Positions 9,089-17,076 of a DNA stretch of 64,000 bases are shown piece after piece. The position numbers were made by a program, and so were the translations under genes. The notes under the pieces are model-generated. The model was not told the DNA's origin and made no database searches. It saw nothing but the letters and a program-made list of their open reading frames with translations. Position 1 is the first letter of the stretch. The number at the start of each line of letters is the position of its first letter. Source of the DNA: Intrasporangium flavum (GTDB lineage: Bacteria > Actinomycetota > Actinomycetes > Actinomycetales > Dermatophilaceae); NCBI RefSeq assembly GCF_001956915.1, contig NZ_MLJO01000011.1, forward strand, positions 62,001-126,000. The letters are read 5' to 3'.

Positions 9089-10108
9089 ATGACGAATGTT
9101 GCAACGAGGACCCGCATCGCGACCGTGGCGGGCGCCGCCGCGCTCGCCCTCGCCCTGTCCGCCTGCGGGGGTGTCAAGACGGGCAGCGGTGGCGGGGCGG
9201 CGTCCGGCGGCAGCGACTACCCGGCCAAGAGCATCGAGATGACCGTCGGCGCCTCGGCCGGCGGCAGCAGCGACCTCATCAGCCGCGCCATGTCCAAGGG
9301 GATGGGACAGGCCCTCGGCGTCGCGATGCCGGTCGTCAACAAGCCGGGTGCCAACGGCGCGCTCGTCGCCAAGGAGCTGCAGAACGCCGCGCCCGACGGC
9401 TACTCGATCGCCGTCCAGAACGCGTCGCTCTTCGCCATCACGCCCCTCGCGGTGTCCGAGTCGGAGGCGGTCAAGGCCGACGACTTCGACATCGTCTACG
9501 GCGTCTCGCGCGACGACTACGTGCTCGCCACCAACCCGAAGACGGGCTGGAAGAGCATCGACGACATGAAGGCCTCGGGCAAGACGATCCGCTACGGCAC
9601 CACCGGCGTCGGCACCGGGGCCCAGCTCAACTCGGCGCTCACCTTCGCCACGGCCGGCATCAAGGCCACCGCGGTGCCCTTCGACGGCGGCGCGCCCAAC
9701 CTCACGGCCCTGCTCGGCAACCAGGTCGACGTGTCGACGATGCAGGTCGGCGAGGCCATCGAGAACATCCGCGCCGGCAAGCTCGTGCCGCTCGCCGTCT
9801 TCTCGGCCGAGCGCGTGAAGTACCTGCCGGACGTGCCCACCGCCAAGGAGCAGGGCTACGACGTGCAGGTGAGCCAGTACCGGTTCATCACGACGCCGAA
9901 GGGCACGCCGCAGGCCGTCAAGGACAAGCTCGTCGAGGCCGCGAAGAAGACCTTCGCCACCGACGAGTACAAGAAGTTCAACGAGCAGAACAACCTGACG
10001 CCGCTCGAGCTGCCCGGCTCGGAGATCGCCTCGAGGCTCAAGGCCGACCTCGAGTCGAACACCGCCAAGCTCAAGCAGTTCGGCATCTCGCTCGCCTCGA
10101 ACAGCTGA
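9089..10108 (+). CDS. tctC: Tripartite tricarboxylate transporter substrate-binding lipoprotein (TctC)
   Basis: A 339-residue Bug/TctC family solute receptor. It starts with a lipoprotein signal ending LALSACGG, so it is anchored to the outer face of the membrane. The mature protein begins near YPAKSIEMTVGASAGGSSDL, the standard TctC opening, and keeps the TNPKTGW and YLPDVPTAKEQG segments. It precedes tctB and tctA, and lies divergent from a LysR gene and an aldarate degradation operon. Glucarate, galactarate or a related dicarboxylic sugar acid is the likely ligand; TctC proteins as a family bind various carboxylates, so the exact ligand is inferred. Confidence 0.9.
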   Translation: MTNVATRTRIATVAGAAALALALSACGGVKTGSGGGAASGGSDYPAKSIEMTVGASAGGSSDLISRAMSKGMGQALGVAMPVVNKPGANGALVAKELQNAAPDGYSIAVQNASLFAITPLAVSESEAVKADDFDIVYGVSRDDYVLATNPKTGWKSIDDMKASGKTIRYGTTGVGTGAQLNSALTFATAGIKATAVPFDGGAPNLTALLGNQVDVSTMQVGEAIENIRAGKLVPLAVFSAERVKYLPDVPTAKEQGYDVQVSQYRFITTPKGTPQAVKDKLVEAAKKTFATDEYKKFNEQNNLTPLELPGSEIASRLKADLESNTAKLKQFGISLASNS

Positions 10109-10161
10109 GCGTCGCCCCACCCGATCGCACACCCGCCGACCCACTCGAAGAGGAGCCAGGG

Positions 10162-10704
10162 ATGAGCACGACGAGCGAACCGACGCGGCCAGACGCCGCC
10201 GAGGTCGACATCCTCGATGAGCTCAAGGCCGAGCTCGCCCAGGACCTCGAGGAGGAACGGCCACCGCACGCCGGGCCCCTCGCCCAGGTGGCCGCCGGCG
10301 TCGTGACGCTGCTGATCGGGGTGTCCGGCATCGTCCTGTCGCTCGGCTACGGGCTCGGCAGCCTGACCCGGCCCGGGCCGGGCCTCTGGCCCTTCGCGGT
10401 GTCCGTGGCGGTCACCGCCCTGTCGCTGGCGCAGATCGCCTTCGGCCGTGACGCCACGGACACCGAGCAGTTCACCCGCTCCAGCGCCCTGACCGCCCTC
10501 GGCGTCGTGACGATGGTCGCGCTCGCGGCCCTGCTGCCGGTCGTCGGGTTCGAGGTGCCCTCGCTCGTGCTCATGGTCATCTGGCTGCGCTTCCTCGGCG
10601 GGGAGTCGTGGCGCTCGACGGTCGTCGTCAGCGTCGTGACGGTCGCGGCGTTCTACGCGCTCTTCGTCCTCGCCCTCGCCATCCCGCTCCCGCGGCTCAT
10701 CTGA
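10162..10704 (+). CDS. tctB: Tripartite tricarboxylate transporter small membrane subunit (TctB)
   Basis: A 180-residue membrane protein. A charged cytoplasmic N-terminus (about 35 residues) is followed by about four hydrophobic segments, including GVVTLLIGVSGIVLSLGYGL, GLWPFAVSVAVTALSL and VTVAAFYALFVLALAIPLP. Length and the LTRPGPGLWP motif suit TctB (DUF1468). It sits 53 bases after tctC and 13 bases before tctA, and would complete a secondary carboxylate importer. Confidence 0.87.
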   Translation: MSTTSEPTRPDAAEVDILDELKAELAQDLEEERPPHAGPLAQVAAGVVTLLIGVSGIVLSLGYGLGSLTRPGPGLWPFAVSVAVTALSLAQIAFGRDATDTEQFTRSSALTALGVVTMVALAALLPVVGFEVPSLVLMVIWLRFLGGESWRSTVVVSVVTVAAFYALFVLALAIPLPRLI

Positions 10705-10717
10705 AAGGGGAGGCGCC

Positions 10718-12292
10718 GTGGACTTCACCCCGATCATCGACGGCTTCGGCATCGTCCTGCAGCCGACCAACCTGCTCTACTGCCTCGTCGGTGTCGTCAT
10801 CGGCATGCTCATCGGCGTGCTGCCCGGTCTCGGCCCGGCCGCGACGATCGCGATCCTGCTGCCCATCACGTACGGCATCGAGCCGGTCTCGGCGATCATC
10901 ATGCTCGCCGGCATCTTCTACGGTGCCCAGTACGGAGGCACCATCACCTCGGTGCTGCTGCGGCTGCCCGGCGAGGCGAGCTCGGTCGTCACGGTCTTCG
11001 ACGGGTTCGCCATGGCCAAGCAGGGCCGGGCCGGGGCGGCGCTCGGGATCGCGGCCATCGGCTCGTTCATCGGCGGCACCGTCTCGATCATCGGCCTGTC
11101 CGTGCTGGCCCCGGTCGTCGCCGGCTACGCCCTCGACTTCGGGCCACCCGAGTACGCGGCCCTCGGACTCCTCGGCGTCCTGCTCGTGTCGACCGTCGGC
11201 AACGGGGGCAAGCTCAAGGCCGTGATCGCCGCGGGCCTGGGCCTGCTCGTCGCGACCGTGGGCCGAGACACCTTCACGGGTGCCGAGCGCTTCACCTTCG
11301 GCAACCTCAACCTCGCCGACGGCATCGACTTCGTGCCGATCGCCATGGGCCTGTTCGGCCTCGGCGAGATCCTCTACAACCTGGAGGAGAACCACAAGAA
11401 GGTCCACGCACCGGCCAAGGTCACCAAGGTGTGGCCCAGTCGCAAGGACCTGTCCGACTCCAAGGGCGCCATCGCGCGCGGCTCGGGCATCGGCTTCGGC
11501 CTCGGGGTCCTGCCCGGCGGCGGGGCGGTGCTCTCCTCACTCGTGGCGTACGCCGTGGAGAAGCGCCGCGCCAAGCAGCCGGAGCGCTTCGGCCGCGGAG
11601 CCATCGAGGGCGTCGCCGCCCCCGAGACCGCGAACAACGCCGCCGCGACGTCGTCGTTCATCCCCTTGCTGACGCTCGGCATCCCGGCCAACGCGACGAT
11701 GGCGCTGATGTTCGGTGCGCTGCTCATCCAGGGCGTGCAGCCCGGGCCGCAGCTCGTCGACACCCACCCCGACATCTTCTGGGGCGTCATCAACTCGATG
11801 TACATCGGCAACATCCTGCTGCTCGTCATGAGCATCCCGATGGTGGGCGTCTTCGTGCGGATCCTCAAGGTGCGCCCGGCGATCCTCGCCCCGATCACCG
11901 CGCTCATCACCGTCCTCGGCGTCTACACCGTCAACAACTCGGTGTTCGACATCTACCTCGTCATCGTCTTCGGCGTCGTCGGCTACCTCATGAAGAAGTT
12001 CGGCTTCGACCCCGGCCCGATGGTCCTCGCGTTCGTGCTCGGCACGCTCATCGAGTCCTCGGCCCGCCAGTCGCTGCTCATCTTCGGCGGCGACCCCACC
12101 GGCTTCGTCACCCGCCCGATCTCCGGCACGATCCTGGCCGCGATCCTCGCCGTCGCGCTGTTCCCCTTGCTGCGCAGGCTGGTTCGCGTCCGACGCGGCG
12201 AGCCGGTGCCGACGCCGGAGCCGGCCCCCGACGATGCACCCGACCACGCATCCGACCACACGCCCGACCGCGAGACCACGGAGGCGAGATGA
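10718..12292 (+). CDS. tctA: Tripartite tricarboxylate transporter permease (TctA)
   Basis: A 524-residue polytopic membrane protein with the family signature GVLPGLGPAATIAILLP near residue 34, the GIFYGAQYGGT motif, and a second glycine-rich repeat GVLPGGGAVLSSLVAYAVEK in the middle. About twelve hydrophobic helices are visible. The C-terminal 30 residues are a hydrophilic Pro/Asp/Glu-rich tail. The stop overlaps the next start (ATGA at 12289). It is the main channel of the transporter formed with TctB and TctC. Confidence 0.92.
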   Translation: MDFTPIIDGFGIVLQPTNLLYCLVGVVIGMLIGVLPGLGPAATIAILLPITYGIEPVSAIIMLAGIFYGAQYGGTITSVLLRLPGEASSVVTVFDGFAMAKQGRAGAALGIAAIGSFIGGTVSIIGLSVLAPVVAGYALDFGPPEYAALGLLGVLLVSTVGNGGKLKAVIAAGLGLLVATVGRDTFTGAERFTFGNLNLADGIDFVPIAMGLFGLGEILYNLEENHKKVHAPAKVTKVWPSRKDLSDSKGAIARGSGIGFGLGVLPGGGAVLSSLVAYAVEKRRAKQPERFGRGAIEGVAAPETANNAAATSSFIPLLTLGIPANATMALMFGALLIQGVQPGPQLVDTHPDIFWGVINSMYIGNILLLVMSIPMVGVFVRILKVRPAILAPITALITVLGVYTVNNSVFDIYLVIVFGVVGYLMKKFGFDPGPMVLAFVLGTLIESSARQSLLIFGGDPTGFVTRPISGTILAAILAVALFPLLRRLVRVRRGEPVPTPEPAPDDAPDHASDHTPDRETTEAR

Positions 12293-12681
12293 CCATCGTC
12301 GTCGGCTACGTCGCGACACCGGAGGGCCGCGCCGCCCTCACCACCGGCATCGCCGAGGCCCGCCTGCGCGGCAGCGACCTCGTCGTCGTCAACTCACCCC
12401 GGCGCGGCGCGACCGTCGATGCCGCGATGATCGACGACGCCGACGCCGCGGCGCTCGTCGAGGAGGCGGCGGCCGCAGGCGTCCGGGCGCAGGTGCGCCA
12501 GCCCGTCCACGGCGACTCGCTCGCCGACGTCCTCGGCGACACCGCGAGCGAGGTCGACGCGTCCCTCGTGGTGATCGGGCTCCGGCGCCGCACGCCCGTC
12601 GGCAAGCTCGTCCTCGGCAGCACGGCCCAGCGCATCCTGCTCGACGCGTCGGTGCCCGTGCTGGCGGTGAAGGCGCCGTGA
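12289..12681 (+). CDS. Universal stress protein (UspA family) in the transporter operon
   Basis: A 130-residue single-domain USP. The start is MTIVVGYVATPEGRAAL and the C-terminal half has VVIGLRRRTPVGKLVLGS, the nucleotide-loop motif (the second Gly of the classical G2xG9xG(S/T) is Arg here), then VPVLAVKAP. Its start overlaps the tctA stop and its stop overlaps the next gene start, so it is embedded in the transporter operon by coupling on both sides. A related USP (39154-39567) occupies the same kind of place in the sugar ABC transporter operon. A regulatory or nucleotide-sensing role on transport is possible but not shown. Confidence 0.85.
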   Translation: MTIVVGYVATPEGRAALTTGIAEARLRGSDLVVVNSPRRGATVDAAMIDDADAAALVEEAAAAGVRAQVRQPVHGDSLADVLGDTASEVDASLVVIGLRRRTPVGKLVLGSTAQRILLDASVPVLAVKAP

Positions 12682-13940
12682 CCCGCAACCGCGTCAGCCG
12701 CGTCGAGGTCGTGCCCGTCGCCTTCGCCGACCCGCCGCTGCTCAACGTCGTCGGCGTGCACCAGCCGTACGCGCTGCGGGCGATCGTGCGGCTGCACACC
12801 GACACCGGCCTCGTCGGGCTGGGCGAGACGTACGCCGACGAGAGCCACCTGGCCCGGCTCGAGGCAGCGGCGCGCGGCATCCTCGGCACCGACGTCTGGG
12901 ACCTCGCCGGGCTGCGCCGGGCCGTGGCAGCCTCGATCGGCTCGACGTCCGGTGCGGGCGCGAGCTTCGGCGGGATGCTCGACGTCGACTCGGCCCTCGA
13001 CACCGTGTACTCGCCGTTCGAGGTGGCCTGCCTCGACGCACAGGGCCACGAGACCGGCCGGCCCGTCAGCGACCTCCTCGGCGGCGCCGTCCGCGACCGC
13101 GTGCCGTTCAGTGCCTACCTCTTCTACAAGTGGGCCGGTCATCCCGGGCAGCCCGGCGACGCGTGGGGCGAGGCGCTGACGCCCGAGCAGGTCGTCGCCC
13201 AGGCGCGCCGGATGGTCGAGGGCTGGGGCTTCGGGGCGATCAAGCTCAAGGGCGGAGTGCTGCCGCCCGCGCAGGAGGTCGCGGCGATGCATGCGCTGCG
13301 TGACGCCTTCCCGCAGCACGCGCTGCGCATCGACCCCAACGGCGCGTGGACCGTCGAGACGTCGGCGAAGGTCGCCGCCGAGCTGACCGGGGTCGTCGAG
13401 TACCTCGAGGACCCGACCCCCGGCATCGACGGCATGGCCGCCGTGGCGCGGACCACCGACCTGCCGCTCGCGACGAACATGTGCGTCATCGCCTTCGAGC
13501 ACCTCGAGCCCGCCGTCCGGGCGCGCGCGGTCGGCGTCGTCCTGTCCGACCACCACCTCTGGGGCGGCCTGCACCGTTCGCGGCTGCTCGCCGGAATCTG
13601 CGACACGTTCGGGCTCGGCCTGTCGATGCACTCCAACAGCCACCTCGGCATCAGCCTGGCCGCCATGACGCACCTCGCCGCGGCCACCCCCAACCTCACC
13701 TACGCGTGCGACACCCACTACCCGTGGAAGACCGAGGACGTCGTCGAGCCGGGCGTGCTCGACTTCGACGACGGCGCGGTGGCCGTGCCCACCGGTCCCG
13801 GCCTCGGCGTCACCCTCGACGAGGACGCCCTGGGCGCGCTGCACGAGCAGTACCTGGCGTGCGGCGTCCGGCGCCGTGAGGACACCGTGTACATGCAGTC
13901 GGTGCAACCGGGCTTCCGTCCCAACACCGCCCGCTGGTGA
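12678..13940 (+). CDS. Glucarate dehydratase-like enolase superfamily enzyme
   Basis: A 420-residue enzyme of the glucarate dehydratase group, a distant paralog of the gudD product at 3983. It keeps the catalytic Lys motif ([10 protein letters not shown]), the metal-ligand strand RIDPNGAW and the His in MHSNSHLGISLA. The GTG start at 12678 overlaps the USP stop (GTGA). It differs from GudD at the N-terminus (VVPVAFADPPLLNVVGVHQP) and may prefer another aldarate epimer or be a GudX-like related protein. As last gene of the tct operon it links uptake to dehydration. It ends 13 bases from the convergent GntR gene. Confidence 0.85.
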   Translation: MTRNRVSRVEVVPVAFADPPLLNVVGVHQPYALRAIVRLHTDTGLVGLGETYADESHLARLEAAARGILGTDVWDLAGLRRAVAASIGSTSGAGASFGGMLDVDSALDTVYSPFEVACLDAQGHETGRPVSDLLGGAVRDRVPFSAYLFYKWAGHPGQPGDAWGEALTPEQVVAQARRMVEGWGFGAIKLKGGVLPPAQEVAAMHALRDAFPQHALRIDPNGAWTVETSAKVAAELTGVVEYLEDPTPGIDGMAAVARTTDLPLATNMCVIAFEHLEPAVRARAVGVVLSDHHLWGGLHRSRLLAGICDTFGLGLSMHSNSHLGISLAAMTHLAAATPNLTYACDTHYPWKTEDVVEPGVLDFDDGAVAVPTGPGLGVTLDEDALGALHEQYLACGVRRREDTVYMQSVQPGFRPNTARW

Positions 13941-13953
13941 CGCCGCGACGCGC

Positions 13954-14676
13954 CTAGTCGTGCTGGAGGCGGGCCCGCGAGTTCGCGAGGTGCAGGCGCA
14001 TCGCGGCCCGGGCCGCCTCCGCGTCGCCACGGGCGATGGCGAGGTGGATGTTCTCGTGCTCGAGCGAGACGCGGGTCAGGTGCGTCGCGTCGGACACCGT
14101 GTACTCGGCCTCGAGGCGGGTGCGCGGCAGCATGATCATCATCGGGCCGAGTGAAGCGAGCAGGTCGCGGTAGAAGTGGTTGCCCGACGCGGTCGCGACC
14201 CGCAGGTGGAACTCGTAGTCGGCCTCGACGGCGTGGCTCGGGCGCTCGGCGGCCCTGCCGAGGTCGCGCAGCGCCCGCTCGATCGCCTTGAGCTGCACGT
14301 CGGTACGCCGCGTGGCAGCCAGCGCCGCAGCCTCCGACTCGACGCCGATGCGGAAGTCGATCATGTCGAGCACGTCGCGGTGGCTGCGCACGCGGTCGGC
14401 CCCCACCTCGAAGCGCTCGGCCTCGGGCAGCGCCAGCACGAAGGTGCCCCGGCCCTGGAACGTCTCGACGAGGCCGGCGGCCTGCAGCCGCGAGATCGCC
14501 TCGCGCACCACGGTGCGGCTGACCCCGAACTGCTCGACGAGGGCGGCCTCGGTGGGCAGCTTCTGCCCGGGCTCCATCTGTCCGGCGAGGATGCGCTCCT
14601 TGAGCCGCTCGACGAGCTCGTGCGCGAGGCTCCGACCGGTGTCCCGGTCGAGCTTGCCGGCGTCCTCCTGCGTCAC
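13954..14676 (-). CDS. GntR family regulator, FadR subfamily (FCD domain)
   Basis: A 240-residue regulator with an N-terminal winged helix (PGQKLPTEAALVEQFGVSRT, then VVREAISRLQAAGLVET) and a C-terminal all-helical FCD ligand-binding domain containing the His-bearing segments DYEFHLRVA and EHENIHLAI that normally hold a metal. GTG at 14676 is chosen; an upstream in-frame GTG at 14703 would overlap the preceding gene by 17 bases. It is the third gene of the talarate/galactarate dehydratase operon and the best candidate to bind the FadR-type operator at 17030-17040, giving autoregulated repression relieved by an aldarate. Confidence 0.87.
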   Translation of the reverse strand: MTQEDAGKLDRDTGRSLAHELVERLKERILAGQMEPGQKLPTEAALVEQFGVSRTVVREAISRLQAAGLVETFQGRGTFVLALPEAERFEVGADRVRSHRDVLDMIDFRIGVESEAAALAATRRTDVQLKAIERALRDLGRAAERPSHAVEADYEFHLRVATASGNHFYRDLLASLGPMMIMLPRTRLEAEYTVSDATHLTRVSLEHENIHLAIARGDAEAARAAMRLHLANSRARLQHD

Positions 14677-14686
14677 GCGGCCCAAC

Positions 14687-15829
14687 CTAGCGGGCACCCG
14701 CACCGGCGGCCGACAGCGTCACGGTGTCGACGGCCCATCTGGAGGCCTGCTCGGCGAGCGTCAGCCCGAGCCCGGGGCGGTCGGGTACGAGCATCGTGCC
14801 GTCCGCGATCTCGAGCCGCTCCTCGAAGAGCGGGCTGAGCCACTCGATGTGCTCGACCCACGAGCGGCGCGGGTAGGCGGCGGCGAGGTGCACGTGCACC
14901 TCCATGACGAAGTGCGGCGCGACGTGCAGCCCGGCGTGGTCGGCGAGGGCGACGACACGCAGGTAGGGCGTGACGCCGCCGACGCGGGGCACGTCCGGCT
15001 GCAGGTAGGTGACGGCGCGGAGGTCGACGAGGCGCACGAGCTCGCCGACGCTCGTCAGCATCTCCCCGGTCGCGATCGGGGTGTCGAGGGCGCGGCTCAG
15101 GGCTGCGTGGCCCTCGGCGTCGTGGGCGTCGAGGGGTTCCTCGATCCACACGAGGTCGTGCTCGCCGAGGGCGCGCCCGGCGCGCAGCGCGGTGGCGCGG
15201 TCCCACTGCTGGTTGGCGTCGACCATGAGCGGGACGCCGTGGCCGAGGTGCTCGCGCACGGCGGCGACGCGTCGCAGGTCCTCGCGCAGGTCGGGCTGAC
15301 CCACCTTGACCTTGATGCCGCCGATCCCGGCCGCCCGGGCGGCCGCGGCGCGCTCGCACACCTCCTCCACCGGGGCCTGGAGGTACCCGCCGGACGTGTT
15401 GTAGACGTCGACGGCGTCGCGGTGCGCGCCGAGCAGCTTGGCCAGCGAGAGGCCGGCCCGACGTGCCTTGACGTCCCACAGGGCCGTGTCGACCGACGAG
15501 ATCGCTTGTGTCGCAACGCCGGAGCGCCCCACCGAGGCACCGGCCCAGAGCATCTGGTCGTAGAGCCGGGCGATGTCGTTCGGGTCCTCGCCGAGGATGC
15601 TCTCGACGACCTCGCGGGCGTGGGCGAACTGCGCGCGGCAGCCGGCACGCGTCGTGTAGGAGAAGCCGAGCCCGGTGAGGCCATCGGCCGTGAGCACCTC
15701 GCACGTCAGCACCGAAACCTCTGAGAGGGGGCGCTGGCGCCCGGTCAGCACCTTGGCGTCGCTGACCGGTGCCGCGAGCGGCACGTCGAGCAGCCCGAGC
15801 CGGACCGACGCGATGCGGTCGGCCGTCAC
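14687..15829 (-). CDS. L-talarate/galactarate dehydratase-like enzyme (second copy)
   Basis: A 380-residue mandelate racemase-like enzyme closely similar to the product of the preceding gene. Shared features are SDAKVLTGRQRPLSE near the N-terminus, the double-lysine motif GIKVKVGQPD, metal ligands in MVDANQQWD, WIEEPLDAHD and ATGEML, and the catalytic His in VAPHFVMEVHVH. These match the talarate/galactarate dehydratase group, which forms 5-dehydro-4-deoxyglucarate. Its ATG overlaps the stop of the upstream gene, so the two are coupled. Tandem paralogs suggest divergence toward different aldarate epimers. Confidence 0.85.
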   Translation of the reverse strand: MTADRIASVRLGLLDVPLAAPVSDAKVLTGRQRPLSEVSVLTCEVLTADGLTGLGFSYTTRAGCRAQFAHAREVVESILGEDPNDIARLYDQMLWAGASVGRSGVATQAISSVDTALWDVKARRAGLSLAKLLGAHRDAVDVYNTSGGYLQAPVEEVCERAAAARAAGIGGIKVKVGQPDLREDLRRVAAVREHLGHGVPLMVDANQQWDRATALRAGRALGEHDLVWIEEPLDAHDAEGHAALSRALDTPIATGEMLTSVGELVRLVDLRAVTYLQPDVPRVGGVTPYLRVVALADHAGLHVAPHFVMEVHVHLAAAYPRRSWVEHIEWLSPLFEERLEIADGTMLVPDRPGLGLTLAEQASRWAVDTVTLSAAGAGAR

Positions 15830-16977
15830 GCGACGCCGACCTCGAAGGTGTCGACCGTCCAGGCCTTGGCCTGCTCGCTCAACGTGAACCCGAGGCCCGG
15901 GCGGTCCGGCACGAGCATCCGACCGTCACGCGTCTCGAGGCGCTCGTTGAACAGCGGGTCGAGCCACTCGAAGTGCTCCACCCACGGCTCGCGCGGGTAG
16001 CACGCCGCGAGGTGCAGGTGGATCTCCATCGCGAAGTGCGGGGCCAGCTGCAGGCCGGCGTGGTCGGCGAGCGTCGCGAGGCGCAGGAACGGGGTGATGC
16101 CGCCGACGCGCGGCGCGTCGGGCTGGATGATGTCGGCCGCCCGGGCCTCGATGAGGCGGACGTGCTCGGCGACGCTCGAGAGCATCTCGCCGGTGGCGAT
16201 CGGGGTGTCGAGCGCGGCGGCGAGCTGCGCGTGGCCCTCGGCGTCGTAGGCGTCGAGCGGCTCCTCGATCCACACGAAGTCGAGGTCCTCGACGGCCCGG
16301 CCGAAGCGGAGGGCGGTGGGGCGGTCCCACTGCTGGTTGGCGTCGATCATGAGCGGCACGTCGTCGCCGAGGTGCTCGCGGACGGCGGCGAGTCGGGCGA
16401 GGTCGACGCGGATGTCGGGCTGGCCCACCTTGATCTTGATGCCGCCGATGCCCGCGGCGAGCGACTCGGTGGCGCGCTCCTTGACCTCCTCGACCGGGGC
16501 GTGGAGGAACCCGCCCGAGGTGTTGTACGTGCGGACGGAGTCGCGGTGGGCGCCGATGAGCTTGGCGAGCGGCAGCCGCGCGCGCTTGGCCTTGAGGTCC
16601 CAGAGCGCGATGTCGATGGCGGCGATGGCCTGGGTCGCGACGCCGGAGCGGCCGACCGACGCGCCCGCCCAGAGGAGGGTGTCGTAGATCTTGGCGATGT
16701 CGTTCGGGTCCTGGCCGATGAGGCGGTCGGCGATCTCCTTGGCGTGGGCGAACTGCGCCGGGCCGCCGGCGCGCTTGGAGTAGCTGAAGCCGATGCCGTG
16801 GTGGTCCTGCTCGGTGGCGACCTCGGCGAAGAGCAGCACGACCTCGGTCATCGGCTTCTGGCGCCCGGTCAGCACCTTGGCGTCGCTGATGGGCGTCGGC
16901 AGGGGCAGCACGACGGAGGACAGGGACACGTGGCGGATGCGGTCGGCGGTCGTGCTCGGGGTCGTGCTCGAGGTCAT
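15826..16977 (-). CDS. L-talarate/galactarate dehydratase
   Basis: A 383-residue enolase-superfamily enzyme. From residue 15 on it follows the described Salmonella talarate/galactarate dehydratase closely as I recall it: PISDAKVLTGRQKPMTEV, GFSYSKRAGGPAQFAHA, GGIKIKVGQPD (catalytic Lys), MIDANQQWDRPTA, WIEEPLDAYDAEGH, LAPHFAMEIHLH (catalytic His) and the C-terminal FNERLETRDGRMLVP. The product, 5-dehydro-4-deoxyglucarate, feeds the kdgD enzyme. ATG 16977 has AAGGG eight bases upstream. A further in-frame ORF extends to 17040 but crosses the promoter. It is the first gene of the operon with the paralog and the GntR regulator. Confidence 0.9.
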   Translation of the reverse strand: MTSSTTPSTTADRIRHVSLSSVVLPLPTPISDAKVLTGRQKPMTEVVLLFAEVATEQDHHGIGFSYSKRAGGPAQFAHAKEIADRLIGQDPNDIAKIYDTLLWAGASVGRSGVATQAIAAIDIALWDLKAKRARLPLAKLIGAHRDSVRTYNTSGGFLHAPVEEVKERATESLAAGIGGIKIKVGQPDIRVDLARLAAVREHLGDDVPLMIDANQQWDRPTALRFGRAVEDLDFVWIEEPLDAYDAEGHAQLAAALDTPIATGEMLSSVAEHVRLIEARAADIIQPDAPRVGGITPFLRLATLADHAGLQLAPHFAMEIHLHLAACYPREPWVEHFEWLDPLFNERLETRDGRMLVPDRPGLGFTLSEQAKAWTVDTFEVGVA

Positions 16978-17011
16978 GGTCTGGCCCTTCGTGGTCGGCG
17001 ATGACCGTGGC

Positions 17012-17040
17012 ATCGTATGAGTCATTAACTTGTATGACAA
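17012..17040 (-). promoter_or_regulatory. Promoter and FadR-type operator of the talarate dehydratase operon
   Basis: On the minus strand TTGTCA (17040-17035) and TACGAT (17017-17012) lie 17 bases apart, a good housekeeping promoter. The palindromic TTGTATGACAA at 17030-17040 fits the FadR-subfamily consensus TNGTNNNACNA at every fixed position and covers the -35 box. A degenerate half site TCGTATGA lies at 17013-17020. Repression by the GntR protein of the same operon is the simplest reading. Confidence 0.65.
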
Positions 17041-17076
17041 GTAGGTGGATGAAGAGACGGGACGGGGCGGTGAGCG

